A stretch of 64,000 nucleotides of DNA from Massilia sp. erpn (GTDB lineage Bacteria > Pseudomonadota > Gammaproteobacteria > Burkholderiales > Burkholderiaceae_D): NCBI RefSeq assembly GCF_024400215.1, contig NZ_CP053748.1, positions 3,782,001 to 3,846,000 of the forward strand, given 5' to 3'. Shown piece after piece: positions 53,574 through 62,018 of the stretch. Below the pieces are notes generated by a model. It made no database searches. It was not told where the DNA came from and saw only the letters and a program-made list of their open reading frames with translations. The first letter of the stretch is position 1, and each line of letters starts with the position of its first letter. The position numbers and the translations under genes were made by a program.

Positions 53574-54626
53574 TTAGCAGCCGCCGCCTGAGGCCTTGGC
53601 TTTGCGTACCCATGTGCCCCGGCTTTTGCGCAGGACTTCGTACCACCACCATTCGTAGCCGTAGCCGGTGAGGACGATTTCCTGCTGTCCGTCCCCATCC
53701 AGGTCGGCGCTGCCGAGGAAGGCGTAGCGGCTGGTGCTGGTTTCGCCCTCGCTGAAGTTGGAGTAGGTCACGGCATAGCCGCCCGCAGGCTGGGCCTCGG
53801 CAATAAGGCTCAGGGCAAAGCTGACGTCAGCATTGACGTCGCTGCCGCCTTCGAACATCAGATTAGCCACCAAGGCGGGCGCCTGGCCATTGGCGCCGGG
53901 GACGGCGGCGAAATTCTGCAAGCCCTGGTTCTCGCCGGGCCACTCCTTAAGCGCGGCGTCGATATAGCGTGCCGGCACCTTGTGCTGGCGCAGCAGGGTG
54001 CCGGCCAGGGCGCGCACCTGGCTGTCCTGCGCGGCGTCCGGCAGATACGCCGCCTGGCTGACGCTGGCCTGGGGCAGTGCCGCATTGCTGACGATCGCAT
54101 CGCCCGATATCGGCGTCACTTCGCGGATATGGGCGGTATTCGAGGAGCAGCCCACTTCCTTCTTGCCGCTCACCACGACCTTGCCCTGCACGCCGGCGGC
54201 ATAAGCGTAATACAGCCTGCCGGGGCGGTAGTAGCGTTCTTCGCGCTCGCTGGACGGAAAATCGCTGATCCCGCCTTTCGACAGCATGGCGAGGGGCGCA
54301 ATCAGTTCGCCCTGGCGGGCGAACAGCAGATGCGGCTCGCCGGCCTCGCGCAGCACCGTCTGCGACCGGACATGCGCATAGAGCTTCTGCGCCTGCGCCA
54401 GTTCGGCGCCGCGCTGTTCGCGCCGCAGCGCATCGATCAGTTCTTCCCATGCCTGCGGCGCCATCGGGTCGAGAGCAATGGCGGCGCGCGCCAATTCAAT
54501 GCGTTCCGTTGTTTTGACAGGCTGGCTGGCGGCGGCATCGCCCCCCGCAATGGCGGCTTGCGGCGCCAGGCTCAAGGCCAGCAGCAGCGCCGCAAACAGA
54601 GGACTGGCTGCCGCGCGCTTACGCAT
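53574..54626 (-). CDS. Exported hypothetical protein
   Basis: A 350-residue protein with a signal peptide (LFAALLLALSLAPQAAIAGG). The mature part has an early TPR-like helical region (ELARAAIALDPMAPQAWEELIDALRR, about 43-70 in part) and a central domain with VVVSGKKEVGCSSNTA. A C-terminal FG-GAP-like calcium loop (FLGSADLDGDGQQEIVLTG) is followed by YEWWWYEVL and a Cys-terminal KASGGGC. I do not recognise the family. Its first 8 nt overlap the end of the dipeptidase gene, suggesting cotranscription. Confidence 0.75.
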   Translation of the reverse strand: MRKRAAASPLFAALLLALSLAPQAAIAGGDAAASQPVKTTERIELARAAIALDPMAPQAWEELIDALRREQRGAELAQAQKLYAHVRSQTVLREAGEPHLLFARQGELIAPLAMLSKGGISDFPSSEREERYYRPGRLYYAYAAGVQGKVVVSGKKEVGCSSNTAHIREVTPISGDAIVSNAALPQASVSQAAYLPDAAQDSQVRALAGTLLRQHKVPARYIDAALKEWPGENQGLQNFAAVPGANGQAPALVANLMFEGGSDVNADVSFALSLIAEAQPAGGYAVTYSNFSEGETSTSRYAFLGSADLDGDGQQEIVLTGYGYEWWWYEVLRKSRGTWVRKAKASGGGC

Positions 54627-55593
54627 GGGGCACCTGCCAGGTTTGCTGCGCCACGCGCATCATATTGCGACCCAGGACCATCAGCACCTCGCTATCGTTC
54701 ATGCCCAGCTTGCGCAGCTCAGCGGGCAATTGGCGCCAGACGCCGGTCGGCGTGAAGCTGGGCGGCTGGTCCGCCTTGTAGCCGGCCGCTTCCGGCCACC
54801 AGTAGCTGGCGTCGAAGGCGCCGGGCGGCGTGTCGTCCAGGCCGGGCTGCTGCACGCAGATATCCAGGCCGATGCCGACGTGGGCCACGCCGGCGATTTC
54901 CGCCACATAGGCCACATGGCGCGCCACATCGGCCGCACCGGGACGCGCCGCGCCCAGGAACCAGGACAGGCCGGACACGCACACCACGCCGCCGGTGGCG
55001 GCGCAGGCCAGGATCTGCTCGTCCGTCACATTGCGGCCATGCTGCACCAGGGTGTAAGGATTGGCGTGGCTGAACACCACCGGCTTGCTCGATGCCGCCA
55101 TGATCTCCAGGCTGCACACGCGGCCCGTGTGCGAGCAATCCATCAGGATGCCCGCGTCGTTGATGGCCGCGACCATGCGGTAGCCGAGCGGCGTCAGGCC
55201 GCGCGCGCTGTCGTGGCAGCCATCGGCCGCGCTGTTGTTGCGGTTATAGGCCAGATGGATCTGGCGCACGCCCAGGCTGGCGTAGAGGTCGACCATTTCG
55301 GGCTGTTCCAGCAAGGGCAGGCTGCCTTCCAGGTCGAAGCCGATGGCGATGCGGCCGGCGGCAGCGGCGCGGATGATGTCGTCCACGCTGCGCGCCAGGG
55401 TGTAGCGCTCCGGATTGGCGGCGATGGTGGCGCGGTAGCCGGCGATCACCGACATCACCTGGCTTACGGGATTCATGTCGGCGCCCACACAGACCGACAC
55501 GTAGTTGACGCCGGCGGCTTGCAGCTCGGCGATGGGGGTGAAATCAGCCTGCGGATGCTGGGGCAGGCAGAAGTGGGCGTCCCAATTAATCAT
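54619..55593 (-). CDS. M19-family membrane dipeptidase-like protein
   Basis: A 324-residue amidohydrolase-fold peptidase (renal dipeptidase group). It has an N-terminal WDAHFCLPQHPQ metal motif, the central bridging Glu in GFDLEGSLPLLEQ, the later His pair in MDCSHTGR and SHANPY, and HVGIGLDICVQQ for the last Asp. These enzymes cleave dipeptides, some of D-amino-acid type, using two zinc ions. The first motif has HFC instead of the usual HxD, so one metal ligand may differ. Start ATG 55593 follows GAAAGG. It heads a two-gene unit with the exported protein. Confidence 0.85.
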   Translation of the reverse strand: MINWDAHFCLPQHPQADFTPIAELQAAGVNYVSVCVGADMNPVSQVMSVIAGYRATIAANPERYTLARSVDDIIRAAAAGRIAIGFDLEGSLPLLEQPEMVDLYASLGVRQIHLAYNRNNSAADGCHDSARGLTPLGYRMVAAINDAGILMDCSHTGRVCSLEIMAASSKPVVFSHANPYTLVQHGRNVTDEQILACAATGGVVCVSGLSWFLGAARPGAADVARHVAYVAEIAGVAHVGIGLDICVQQPGLDDTPPGAFDASYWWPEAAGYKADQPPSFTPTGVWRQLPAELRKLGMNDSEVLMVLGRNMMRVAQQTWQVPHA

Positions 55594-55705
55594 GTGGCAA
55601 AGCCTTTCTTGTTGAATTTTCGACATTATAGTCCCATGAATGATGATTCAGAGCAATCGCCGCCGTGCTTTATACTGTCGGATTACTCCAGTTTTTTAAG
55701 CAGCC

Positions 55706-56956
55706 ATGTCCTTTTCCTCTCTCGGCCTTGCGCCCTCCCTGTTGAACGCCCTGGCCGAAATCGGCTACGCAGCGCCGACCGCCATTCAATCGGCCTCCGT
55801 TCCACCCGCCCTGCGTGGCGAGGATGTACTGGGCGCGGCGCAAACCGGCTCCGGCAAGACCATGGCTTTTGCCCTGCCCATGCTGCACGCGCTGCTGGCG
55901 AAAAAAGCCGGCCCGCGCCAGCTGCATGGCCTGGTGCTGGCGCCCACGCGCGAGCTGGCGGCCCAGGTGGGAGAGGCGATCCGCAAGCTGGTATCGCATC
56001 TGCCGGTGCCACTCAAGGTATCGATCGCCTTTGGCGGCGTCTCGATCAATCCGCAGATGATGGCGCTGCGCGGGGGCACCGACATCATGGTCGCCACGCC
56101 GGGCCGCCTGCTCGATCTGGTCGAGCACAATGCGCTCAAGCTCGATAGCGTCGCCACCCTGGTGCTGGACGAGGCGGACAAGCTGCTCGACATGGGCTTC
56201 AGCGAAGAGATTGGACGCATCCTGGCCCTGCTGCCCGCGCAGCGCCAGAACCTGTTCTTCTCCGCCACCTTCCCGGCGGCGGTGCAGGAACTGGCCACGC
56301 GCATGCTGCACCAGCCGGTGAAGGTGGAAACCACGGCAGAAGCGGCGCAGGAACCGGATATCCTGCAGCGCGCCATCGAAGTCGATGCGCCGCGCCGCAC
56401 GCAATTGCTGAAGCATCTGATCAAGACGGAAAAATGGGAGCGCGTGCTGGTCTTCGTCGCCACCAAATACGCCTCCGAGCACTTGGCCGACAAGCTGCGC
56501 CAGAACGGCGTGCGGGCCGAAGCCTTCCACGGCGATTTCAGCCAGGGCGCGCGCACCGAAGTGCTGGCCGATTTCAAATCCGGCCGCCTGCAAGTGCTGG
56601 TCGCAACCGACGTCGCGGCGCGCGGCATCGACATCGCCCAGCTGCCCGTGGTGGTGAACTACGACCTGCCGCGTTCCGCCGCCGACTACACCCACCGCAT
56701 CGGCCGCACCGGCCGCGCCGGCGCCAGCGGCACCGCCGTCAGCTTTGTCAGCGCCGACAGCGAAGCCCACTTCCGCCTGATCGAAAACCGCCAGAACAAA
56801 CGCGTGCCGCGCGAACGCATCGACGGCTTCGAACCGGTGCAGCAAGCTGCCGCCGTGCATCCCGCCACCGATACCGTCAACGGCGGCATCAAGGGCAAGC
56901 GCAAGAGCAAGAAAGACAAACTGCGCGAAGCCGCCGCCCAAACCAAGCCCGTTTGA
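55706..56956 (+). CDS. rhlE: DEAD-box RNA helicase, RhlE-like
   Basis: A 416-residue ATP-dependent RNA helicase used in ribosome assembly and mRNA decay. Motifs in order: Q motif (PTAIQ, Gln28), Walker A AQTGSGKT (45-52), PTRELA, GG, TPGRLLD, DEAD in VLDEADKLLDMGF, SAT in FFSATFP, then the second domain with VATDVAARGID and HRIGRTGRAG. The opening MSFSSLGL is RhlE-typical. A basic KGKRKSKKDKLREAAAQ tail binds RNA. Its stop codon TGA is supplied by the first box of repeat locus C. Confidence 0.93.
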   Translation: MSFSSLGLAPSLLNALAEIGYAAPTAIQSASVPPALRGEDVLGAAQTGSGKTMAFALPMLHALLAKKAGPRQLHGLVLAPTRELAAQVGEAIRKLVSHLPVPLKVSIAFGGVSINPQMMALRGGTDIMVATPGRLLDLVEHNALKLDSVATLVLDEADKLLDMGFSEEIGRILALLPAQRQNLFFSATFPAAVQELATRMLHQPVKVETTAEAAQEPDILQRAIEVDAPRRTQLLKHLIKTEKWERVLVFVATKYASEHLADKLRQNGVRAEAFHGDFSQGARTEVLADFKSGRLQVLVATDVAARGIDIAQLPVVVNYDLPRSAADYTHRIGRTGRAGASGTAVSFVSADSEAHFRLIENRQNKRVPRERIDGFEPVQQAAAVHPATDTVNGGIKGKRKSKKDKLREAAAQTKPV

Positions 56957-57023
56957 TCCAAATCAACGAATGTCCCACCCTAGTGCCTGACACCAGGGTG
57001 GGACATTTTTTGATGTGGATCAA
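56953..57023. repeat. Dispersed palindromic repeat, locus C (one unit, two boxes)
   Basis: Perfect box TTGAT-CCAA-ATCAA (56953-56966), a 2-nt gap, a 39-nt unit 56969-57007 (AATGTCCCACCCTAGTG ... CACCAGGGTGGGACATT), a 2-nt gap, and perfect box TTGAT-GTGG-ATCAA (57010-57023). Both boxes match the FNR/CRP-type consensus. The first box contains the helicase stop codon. The locus fills the gap between convergent genes, ending 3 bp before the lipoprotein gene's stop. Confidence 0.92.
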
Positions 57024-57026
57024 ACT

Positions 57027-57695
57027 TTATGGGGCGGGGCTTTGGATGAGGGCGATGCGGCGGCGAAGGCGTGCGGCTTCGGCGGTGTCGCCGGCTTTGT
57101 CGGCGCGCTGGGCCTGGACCTTGAGCCAGGCAAGCAGGGGGCGGCGCCAGCCTTGCGCGGAGGCGGTGTCGATGGCGAGCGTCAGCAGCTCGGGTGTGGC
57201 GCGGTTGGCGCGGAACAGGGCGCCGGCGGCGACCAGGCGGGAGAGGGGATCGCCCATCGCTTGCACGGCTGCCGCTGCGGCGGTGTCGCTGCCGGCGGCG
57301 AGCACGGCGCGCTGCGTTTCGGGCAGCAGGGCGGCGTCGGCGGGATTGGCGCGGCCGGCGAGGTAGCTGGCGTAGGCGATGTCGGCGGCGCTGGCGTCGG
57401 CGCGCAGGGCTTCAAAGCCGCCGCAGTCTTCAAACGCGAGCGCGGCGACGCGGCTTGCGCAGCGTATCAACTCGGCGCGGATCACCAGCTCCATCTTGCC
57501 GGTGCTGGCCAGTTGTTCGCGCGCGCGCTTGAATTCGGTTTTCTCGACGCTGGCATTGCCGCTCATATAAGCAGCCGTAGCGCGCTCCATCGCGCTTTGC
57601 GCGTTCATCTGCCAGTCCGGCACGCGCGGGCCGCTGCCGCAGGCGCTCAACAGCAGCAGGGCGGCGGCGCAGAGGAGGGGGCGGACATGGCTCAT
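57027..57695 (-). CDS. Putative lipoprotein of the Mla-like cluster
   Basis: A 222-residue predicted lipoprotein (lipobox LLSACG, cysteine at about residue 19). The mature part is helical and Ala-rich, with a repeat-like pattern of short helices (EKTEFKRAREQLASTGKMEL, ALAFEDCGGFEALR, DPLSRLVAAGALFRANRA). It has a sequence unlike the usual PqiC-type auxiliary lipoprotein. The start overlaps the MlaD-like stop by 4 nt, so it belongs to the same operon, and it may link the complex to the outer membrane. Function inferred from position only. Confidence 0.8.
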   Translation of the reverse strand: MSHVRPLLCAAALLLLSACGSGPRVPDWQMNAQSAMERATAAYMSGNASVEKTEFKRAREQLASTGKMELVIRAELIRCASRVAALAFEDCGGFEALRADASAADIAYASYLAGRANPADAALLPETQRAVLAAGSDTAAAAAVQAMGDPLSRLVAAGALFRANRATPELLTLAIDTASAQGWRRPLLAWLKVQAQRADKAGDTAEAARLRRRIALIQSPAP

Positions 57696-58663
57696 GGCAG
57701 TTTGATCTCCGTGTCGTCGCGCTTGAAGGGCCATTTACGGTTGATTTCGTTGACCAGCTGTTCGATGCGGCGCAGATTGCTGTCCACGTCGGCGCGCAGC
57801 GCGCCCAGGTCTTCGGTGGCGACACGCGCGTTGGCGCCCACGGCTTGCGCTTCGACCAGCACCGCATCCATCTTCTTCAAGCTGGCGCGCGCGTCGGACA
57901 GCAGGCCATTCAGCTGCACCACGGCCACCTGCGCATCGTTGGCCACGCCGTTCTTGCCGAAGACGCGGTTGTCGGCATTGCCCACCAGCTTGTCGGCCTT
58001 GACGATCAGCGAGTTCGCATTGCGCAGCAGTTCCTGTGCCTTCCTGTCTTCGCCCGCGATCAGGCCCATGGCGCCGCCCGGTCCATTGAGTTTCTGGGTC
58101 ACGCCTTCCACATTGCGCAGGCTATTGCCCAGCGAGGAATCGGCGGCCGTCAGTGCGGCCACATTGTTCAGCAAATCCTTGGCGGCCGACAGCAGGCGCG
58201 GAATCTCGGCCGCCGCGTCGCCCACCAGCAGTTCGCGTTCGGCGCCATCCTTGAGCGGTGGATCGGTGGGGATGCCGCTGAAGGCGCGCAGGCGGGCACC
58301 GCCCACCAGTCCCCGTTCCAGCGTGAAGATGCTGGTAGAGCGCAGCCAGTGCGCATCCTTTTCCGGCACATCGACCAGCACGCGCGCCTTGCCGTCCGCA
58401 CCCAGTTCGATGCGCAGTACGCGTCCCACGGGGAAGCCGGCGAAGGTCATGTCCATGCCCACCGACACGCCTTCGGAGTCGTCGGTGGTCAGGACCAGGC
58501 GCTGGGTCGGTTCGAATGCGCCGCGCGCATACATCAGATACAGCACGGCGCTGGCGACCAGGGCCACCATCAGGAGCAGCAGCAGGGCGGCCTTGAATTC
58601 GGCGTGGCGCACGGGGGCCGCTTCGGGTGCCGGTGCGGCAGGGGAGGGAGTCGGTTCGTTCAT
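57692..58663 (-). CDS. MlaD/MCE-domain lipid-transfer protein
   Basis: A 323-residue periplasmic protein with one N-terminal membrane helix (LLLLMVALVASAVLYLMYA, about 27-46). An MCE domain (about 55-140) has the characteristic DDSEGVSVGMDMTFAGFPVG start. Long helices follow (residues 150-320), with many DARA/VKADKLVGNADNR heptad-like stretches, resembling the tail of PqiB/YebT-type or long MlaD-like proteins. It carries hydrophobic lipids across the periplasm. It lies 13 bp after the permease gene and overlaps the lipoprotein gene. Confidence 0.88.
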   Translation of the reverse strand: MNEPTPSPAAPAPEAAPVRHAEFKAALLLLLMVALVASAVLYLMYARGAFEPTQRLVLTTDDSEGVSVGMDMTFAGFPVGRVLRIELGADGKARVLVDVPEKDAHWLRSTSIFTLERGLVGGARLRAFSGIPTDPPLKDGAERELLVGDAAAEIPRLLSAAKDLLNNVAALTAADSSLGNSLRNVEGVTQKLNGPGGAMGLIAGEDRKAQELLRNANSLIVKADKLVGNADNRVFGKNGVANDAQVAVVQLNGLLSDARASLKKMDAVLVEAQAVGANARVATEDLGALRADVDSNLRRIEQLVNEINRKWPFKRDDTEIKLP

Positions 58664-58676
58664 GATGCAATGTGAA

Positions 58677-59510
58677 TCAGTAGTAGTTGCCCATCAGGGA
58701 GGCGGCTTCGATCAGCAGGATCACGGAGAACATGCGGACCATATCGGCCAGGCCGTGGGTGCCGTGGGCGCGTCCGAACAGCGGATTGGCCGCGCCATGG
58801 TAGTAGGAGGAAGCCAGCGGAATCACGCCCACGGCAAAGCTGAAGAACAGGATTTTCAGCGCCAGGATCATGGAGACGGCAGGATTGAAGATATGCCCCA
58901 CCACCCGCGTATAGCTTTGCAAGGCCCATGGCGTAAAGCCGTATATCGAGAGATAGGCCAGCACCAGGGTCAGCACGCAGCTGACCGCCGCCAGCAGCCA
59001 GACGGCGAACACGCCAGCCGCGGCGCGTGGGAAGAATTCCGTCTGCAGGGCGTCGCGCGCATCGAGGCGGGTTGGGACGCCGCTGGCCGAAGCCGCCGCC
59101 AGTCGCATTTGCGCGAACTCCACACCGGCCGGCAGGGTGCTGCGCAGGGCCACGAAGAGGGCCGCCGTGAGCGGGATCAGTTCCAGCACCAGCACCCGCA
59201 CCACCATCTCCAGCGCATAGCGTGAAAGGCCGTAGCTGAACGACGTCACCACCACGATGCGGATGATAACGAGGCTGATCAAGGCCGACAGCACGGAGAA
59301 CCACAGCAGATTGGGCGCGGTCGCCACCACCAGATGGTGGGCGATCCAGGGCAGCCGGGGACGGGCGTAAGTGGAGGGAGTGAAGGCGCGCGAGACGATC
59401 AATGCCGCGAATTGCAGCAGCCGCCACCAGCTCGTCAGCCAGCCCATGGCGGAACGATGCAGGCGCCGCAGCGGCGGATAGGACGATGCGTTGGTGCTCA
59501 TGAGGGACAT
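58677..59510 (-). CDS. MlaE/YrbE-like lipid ABC transporter permease
   Basis: A 277-residue inner-membrane protein with about five to six hydrophobic segments and the MlaE-fold layout, including PLTAALFVALRS at the EQ-like loop region and the C-terminal MVRMFSVILLIEAASLMGNYY. ATG 59510 has GGAG 7 nt upstream. Its partner MlaF-type ATPase gene is absent from this locus, so the ATPase must come from elsewhere. It is the first gene of the permease-MCE-lipoprotein operon. Confidence 0.82.
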   Translation of the reverse strand: MSLMSTNASSYPPLRRLHRSAMGWLTSWWRLLQFAALIVSRAFTPSTYARPRLPWIAHHLVVATAPNLLWFSVLSALISLVIIRIVVVTSFSYGLSRYALEMVVRVLVLELIPLTAALFVALRSTLPAGVEFAQMRLAAASASGVPTRLDARDALQTEFFPRAAAGVFAVWLLAAVSCVLTLVLAYLSIYGFTPWALQSYTRVVGHIFNPAVSMILALKILFFSFAVGVIPLASSYYHGAANPLFGRAHGTHGLADMVRMFSVILLIEAASLMGNYY

Positions 59511-59524
59511 CTTAGCACTCCGCC

Positions 59525-60391
59525 TTATTTGCCGGGGAACGATTCAATAATGGCATCGGCCACGGCGCGCACGCGTGCGCTGCGATTCAAGTCGCTGTGC
59601 ATCACCAGATACATATCGTAGCTGTGCTCCCGCTCTGGCCAGATGCGTATCAGGCGCGGGTCGGCGTCGGCCATATGGGTGGGCAGTTCGCCGATGCCAA
59701 TGCCGGCGCGCGTGGCTTCCAGCAGCATCAAGCCGGTGTTGACCTCCATCGCCACGCGCGCATTGTGTACCGGCTCGCCGCAGATTTTCTCGGCATGGCG
59801 CGGCGCCACCGAGGCGTGGTAAATGACGATATCGTGGCCCGCCAGGCCCGTGCCGGGCTGCGGCTCGCCGCGTTGCTTGAGGTAGGAACGGGTGGCGTAC
59901 AGGCCCGCCGCGCGCCGCGTCAGGTGGCGCGAGATCAGATCGGGACTGGTGGGTTTCACCGTGCGCACGGCCAGGTCGGCCTCGCGCCGGGTCAGGCTGG
60001 AGACATGGGTATCGACCGACATCACGATGCGGATGTCGGGATGCTGCTTATGCAGACGGTGCATGGCCTCGATGACGAAGTGGACCGCCATGGTGTCGGT
60101 CGTCGCCAGGCGCACCACGCCGGACAGGCGGTTGTCGATGCCCTGCATTTCGCGCTGCAGCTGGTGCGCCGCCTGCTCCATCAATTCAGCCGAGCGCTGC
60201 GCTGTCTCGCCGGCCGGTGTGGGCACATAGCCGTCCGGCGTGCGCAGGAAGAGGCGCGCGTTCAAGCTGCTTTCCATGGCCGCCAGGCGGCGTCCCACCG
60301 TAGCCTGGTCGATGTCCAGCTGCGCCGCCGCGCCGCGCAAAGTGCCGGCGCGGCAGAGCGCCAGAAAGATGCGCGCATGGTCCCAATCCAT
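59525..60391 (-). CDS. LysR-family transcriptional regulator
   Basis: A 288-residue regulator with an N-terminal winged helix-turn-helix (ARIFLALCRAGTLRGAAAQL, about 6-25, then QATVGRRLAAMESSLNARLF) and a substrate-binding domain of the periplasmic-binding-protein fold. It is divergent from the MFS exporter. Between them lie two inverted repeats that are likely its operators. The typical arrangement is a regulator controlling the neighbouring efflux gene and itself. The ligand is unknown. Confidence 0.92.
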   Translation of the reverse strand: MDWDHARIFLALCRAGTLRGAAAQLDIDQATVGRRLAAMESSLNARLFLRTPDGYVPTPAGETAQRSAELMEQAAHQLQREMQGIDNRLSGVVRLATTDTMAVHFVIEAMHRLHKQHPDIRIVMSVDTHVSSLTRREADLAVRTVKPTSPDLISRHLTRRAAGLYATRSYLKQRGEPQPGTGLAGHDIVIYHASVAPRHAEKICGEPVHNARVAMEVNTGLMLLEATRAGIGIGELPTHMADADPRLIRIWPEREHSYDMYLVMHSDLNRSARVRAVADAIIESFPGK

Positions 60392-60404
60392 TTTCCCTCC
60401 CTCT

Positions 60405-60456
60405 CGTGATGCAATTTTGCATCACGATGCCGAGGTGATGCGTCTTTACTGCATCA
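60405..60456. promoter_or_regulatory. Two palindromic operator candidates for LysR regulator
   Basis: A perfect 22-nt palindrome CGTGATGCAA-TT-TTGCATCACG (60405-60426) lies 13 bp upstream of the LysR start. It is followed by TGATGC-N9-GCATCA at 60436-60456. The shared GATGCA half-sites suggest a single protein binds both. Confidence 0.65.
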
Positions 60457-60493
60457 TGAAGCAGAATTAGTATCGATGCAAGGAGGAAACATC

Positions 60494-61864
60494 GTGCTTT
60501 TATTTACCCTCGCCATCGGCTTCGTGATGGCAATGATCGACGTCACCGCCGTGAACACGGCTTTGGGCAGTATTTCTACGGACTTGCATGTGCCGCTATC
60601 GGGCCTGGTGTGGGTGGTGGACGGCTACACCCTGACATTTGCCGCCTTCCTGCTCGCTGGCGGCGCGCTGGCCGACCGCATCGGCGCGCGCCAGACCTAC
60701 CAGGGCGGCCTGCTGGTCTTCGTCGCCGGTTCGCTGGCTTGTGCGCTGGCGCCCAGCGGCAACGCCCTGGTCGCCGCGCGGCTGCTGCAAGGCACGGGGG
60801 CGGCGCTCTTCATGCCCAGCTCATTGAGCCTGCTGACCCACGCCGCGCCAAACGACACGGCGCGCACCCGCATGGTCGGCACCTGGTCGGCACTGGTGGG
60901 CTGCGCCGCCACCATCGGACCGCTGGTGGGCGGCCTGCTGGTGCACGAATTCGGCTGGCGCAGCGTGTTCTGGATTAATCTGCCGCTGGGACTGGCGGGC
61001 ATCGTGCTGGCGCAGATGCTGGCGCCGGCACCGGCCGCGCATCGGCGTCCGCTATCCATGCTCAGCCACGTACTGGGCGTGCTGACGCTGGCCGCGCTCA
61101 GCTTCCTGCTGATCGAAGGTCCGGTGCGCGGCTGGACCTCGCCTTCGGTGGCCATCGCCTCCTTGCTGGCCTTGCTGTTTGCCACCGTGCTGGTATGGCG
61201 CGAGCGCGCCGCAGCCCACCCGATTCTGCCGCGCGCACTGCTGGCCAGCAGCAGCTTTGCCGCCGCCAACTTCACCGGTTTCCTGATCAACTTCGCCGTA
61301 TTCGGCCAGATCTTCCTGCTCAGCCTATTCTTCCAGCAGGCGCAGGGCTCCAACGCGCTGGAGACGGGGATGAAGATTCTGCCCATGCTGGCCGCCAGCA
61401 CCATCGGCAATTTCCTGTCCGGCCGCGTCATCGCGCGCACCGGCACCCGGCCCTCGCTGCTGGGCGGCCTAGCCGTCAGCGCCCTGATGGGCGCCGCGCT
61501 GACCCGCACTGGGCCGCACACGCCCTATCTCTTGATGATGGCCGGCGTGCTGCTGATGTACCTGGCCATCGGCCTCGCCATCCCCGCCATGACGACCACG
61601 GTGATGCAAGTCGCGGGAAAGACCCACGCCAATATCGCCGCCGCCGCGCTGAACGCCAACCGCCAGATCGGCGCCCTGGTCGGCGTTGCCGCCATGGGCA
61701 GCATTCTGCATGCCGTGGAAGACTGGGGCTTGCGCCTGGCGCTCGGTTTCGGCGCCATCGGTCTCGCCTACGGCATCGCCTGCCTGCTGGTACACCAGCA
61801 CGTCCGCCAGCACCAGCCGCAAAGCGGCCCCGACCCCGACGCCACCCTGCAAGCCGGCCACTAA
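60494..61864 (+). CDS. MFS exporter, DHA2 / EmrB-QacA type
   Basis: A 456-residue proton-driven drug or metabolite exporter with about 12-14 hydrophobic helices. The motif-A region LAGGALADRIGARQTY sits after helix 2. Helix 1 carries FVMAMIDVTAVNTAL (the acidic residue of motif D1), and motif C is seen in GPLVGGLLVHEFGWRSVFWI. The start is the GTG at 60494, 7 nt after a strong AAGGAGG; an ATG at 60476 overlaps that site and is less likely. It is divergent from the LysR gene that probably controls it. Confidence 0.88.
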   Translation: MLLFTLAIGFVMAMIDVTAVNTALGSISTDLHVPLSGLVWVVDGYTLTFAAFLLAGGALADRIGARQTYQGGLLVFVAGSLACALAPSGNALVAARLLQGTGAALFMPSSLSLLTHAAPNDTARTRMVGTWSALVGCAATIGPLVGGLLVHEFGWRSVFWINLPLGLAGIVLAQMLAPAPAAHRRPLSMLSHVLGVLTLAALSFLLIEGPVRGWTSPSVAIASLLALLFATVLVWRERAAAHPILPRALLASSSFAAANFTGFLINFAVFGQIFLLSLFFQQAQGSNALETGMKILPMLAASTIGNFLSGRVIARTGTRPSLLGGLAVSALMGAALTRTGPHTPYLLMMAGVLLMYLAIGLAIPAMTTTVMQVAGKTHANIAAAALNANRQIGALVGVAAMGSILHAVEDWGLRLALGFGAIGLAYGIACLLVHQHVRQHQPQSGPDPDATLQAGH

Positions 61865-61878
61865 GTCCAAAGCAGCCT

Positions 61879-62006
61879 TTGATCTAAATCAGCAAATGTC
61901 CAACCCTGGTGTCAGGCACCAGGGTCGGACATTCTTTGATCCAGCGCAAACAATGTCCTACTCCGGTGCCTGACACCAGGGTTGGACATTGTTTGATTTG
62001 GCGCAA
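61879..62006. repeat. Dispersed palindromic repeat, locus D (two units, three boxes)
   Basis: Boxes TTGAT-CTAA-ATCAG (61879-61892), TTGAT-CCAG-CGCAA (61936-61949) and TTGAT-TTGG-CGCAA (61993-62006) alternate with 39-nt palindromes 61895-61933 and 61952-61990, always with 2-nt gaps. The period is therefore 57 nt. It lies between convergent MFS and ribB genes. Confidence 0.92.
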
Positions 62007-62018
62007 ACGGTGGCGGGC

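Noticed and set aside
56953-57023. FNR-regulated promoter, because of two perfect TTGAT-N4-ATCAA boxes
   Set aside because: The boxes lie between the 3' ends of convergent genes and recur at every copy of the repeat, so a local promoter function is unlikely. Binding itself is left open as a finding.
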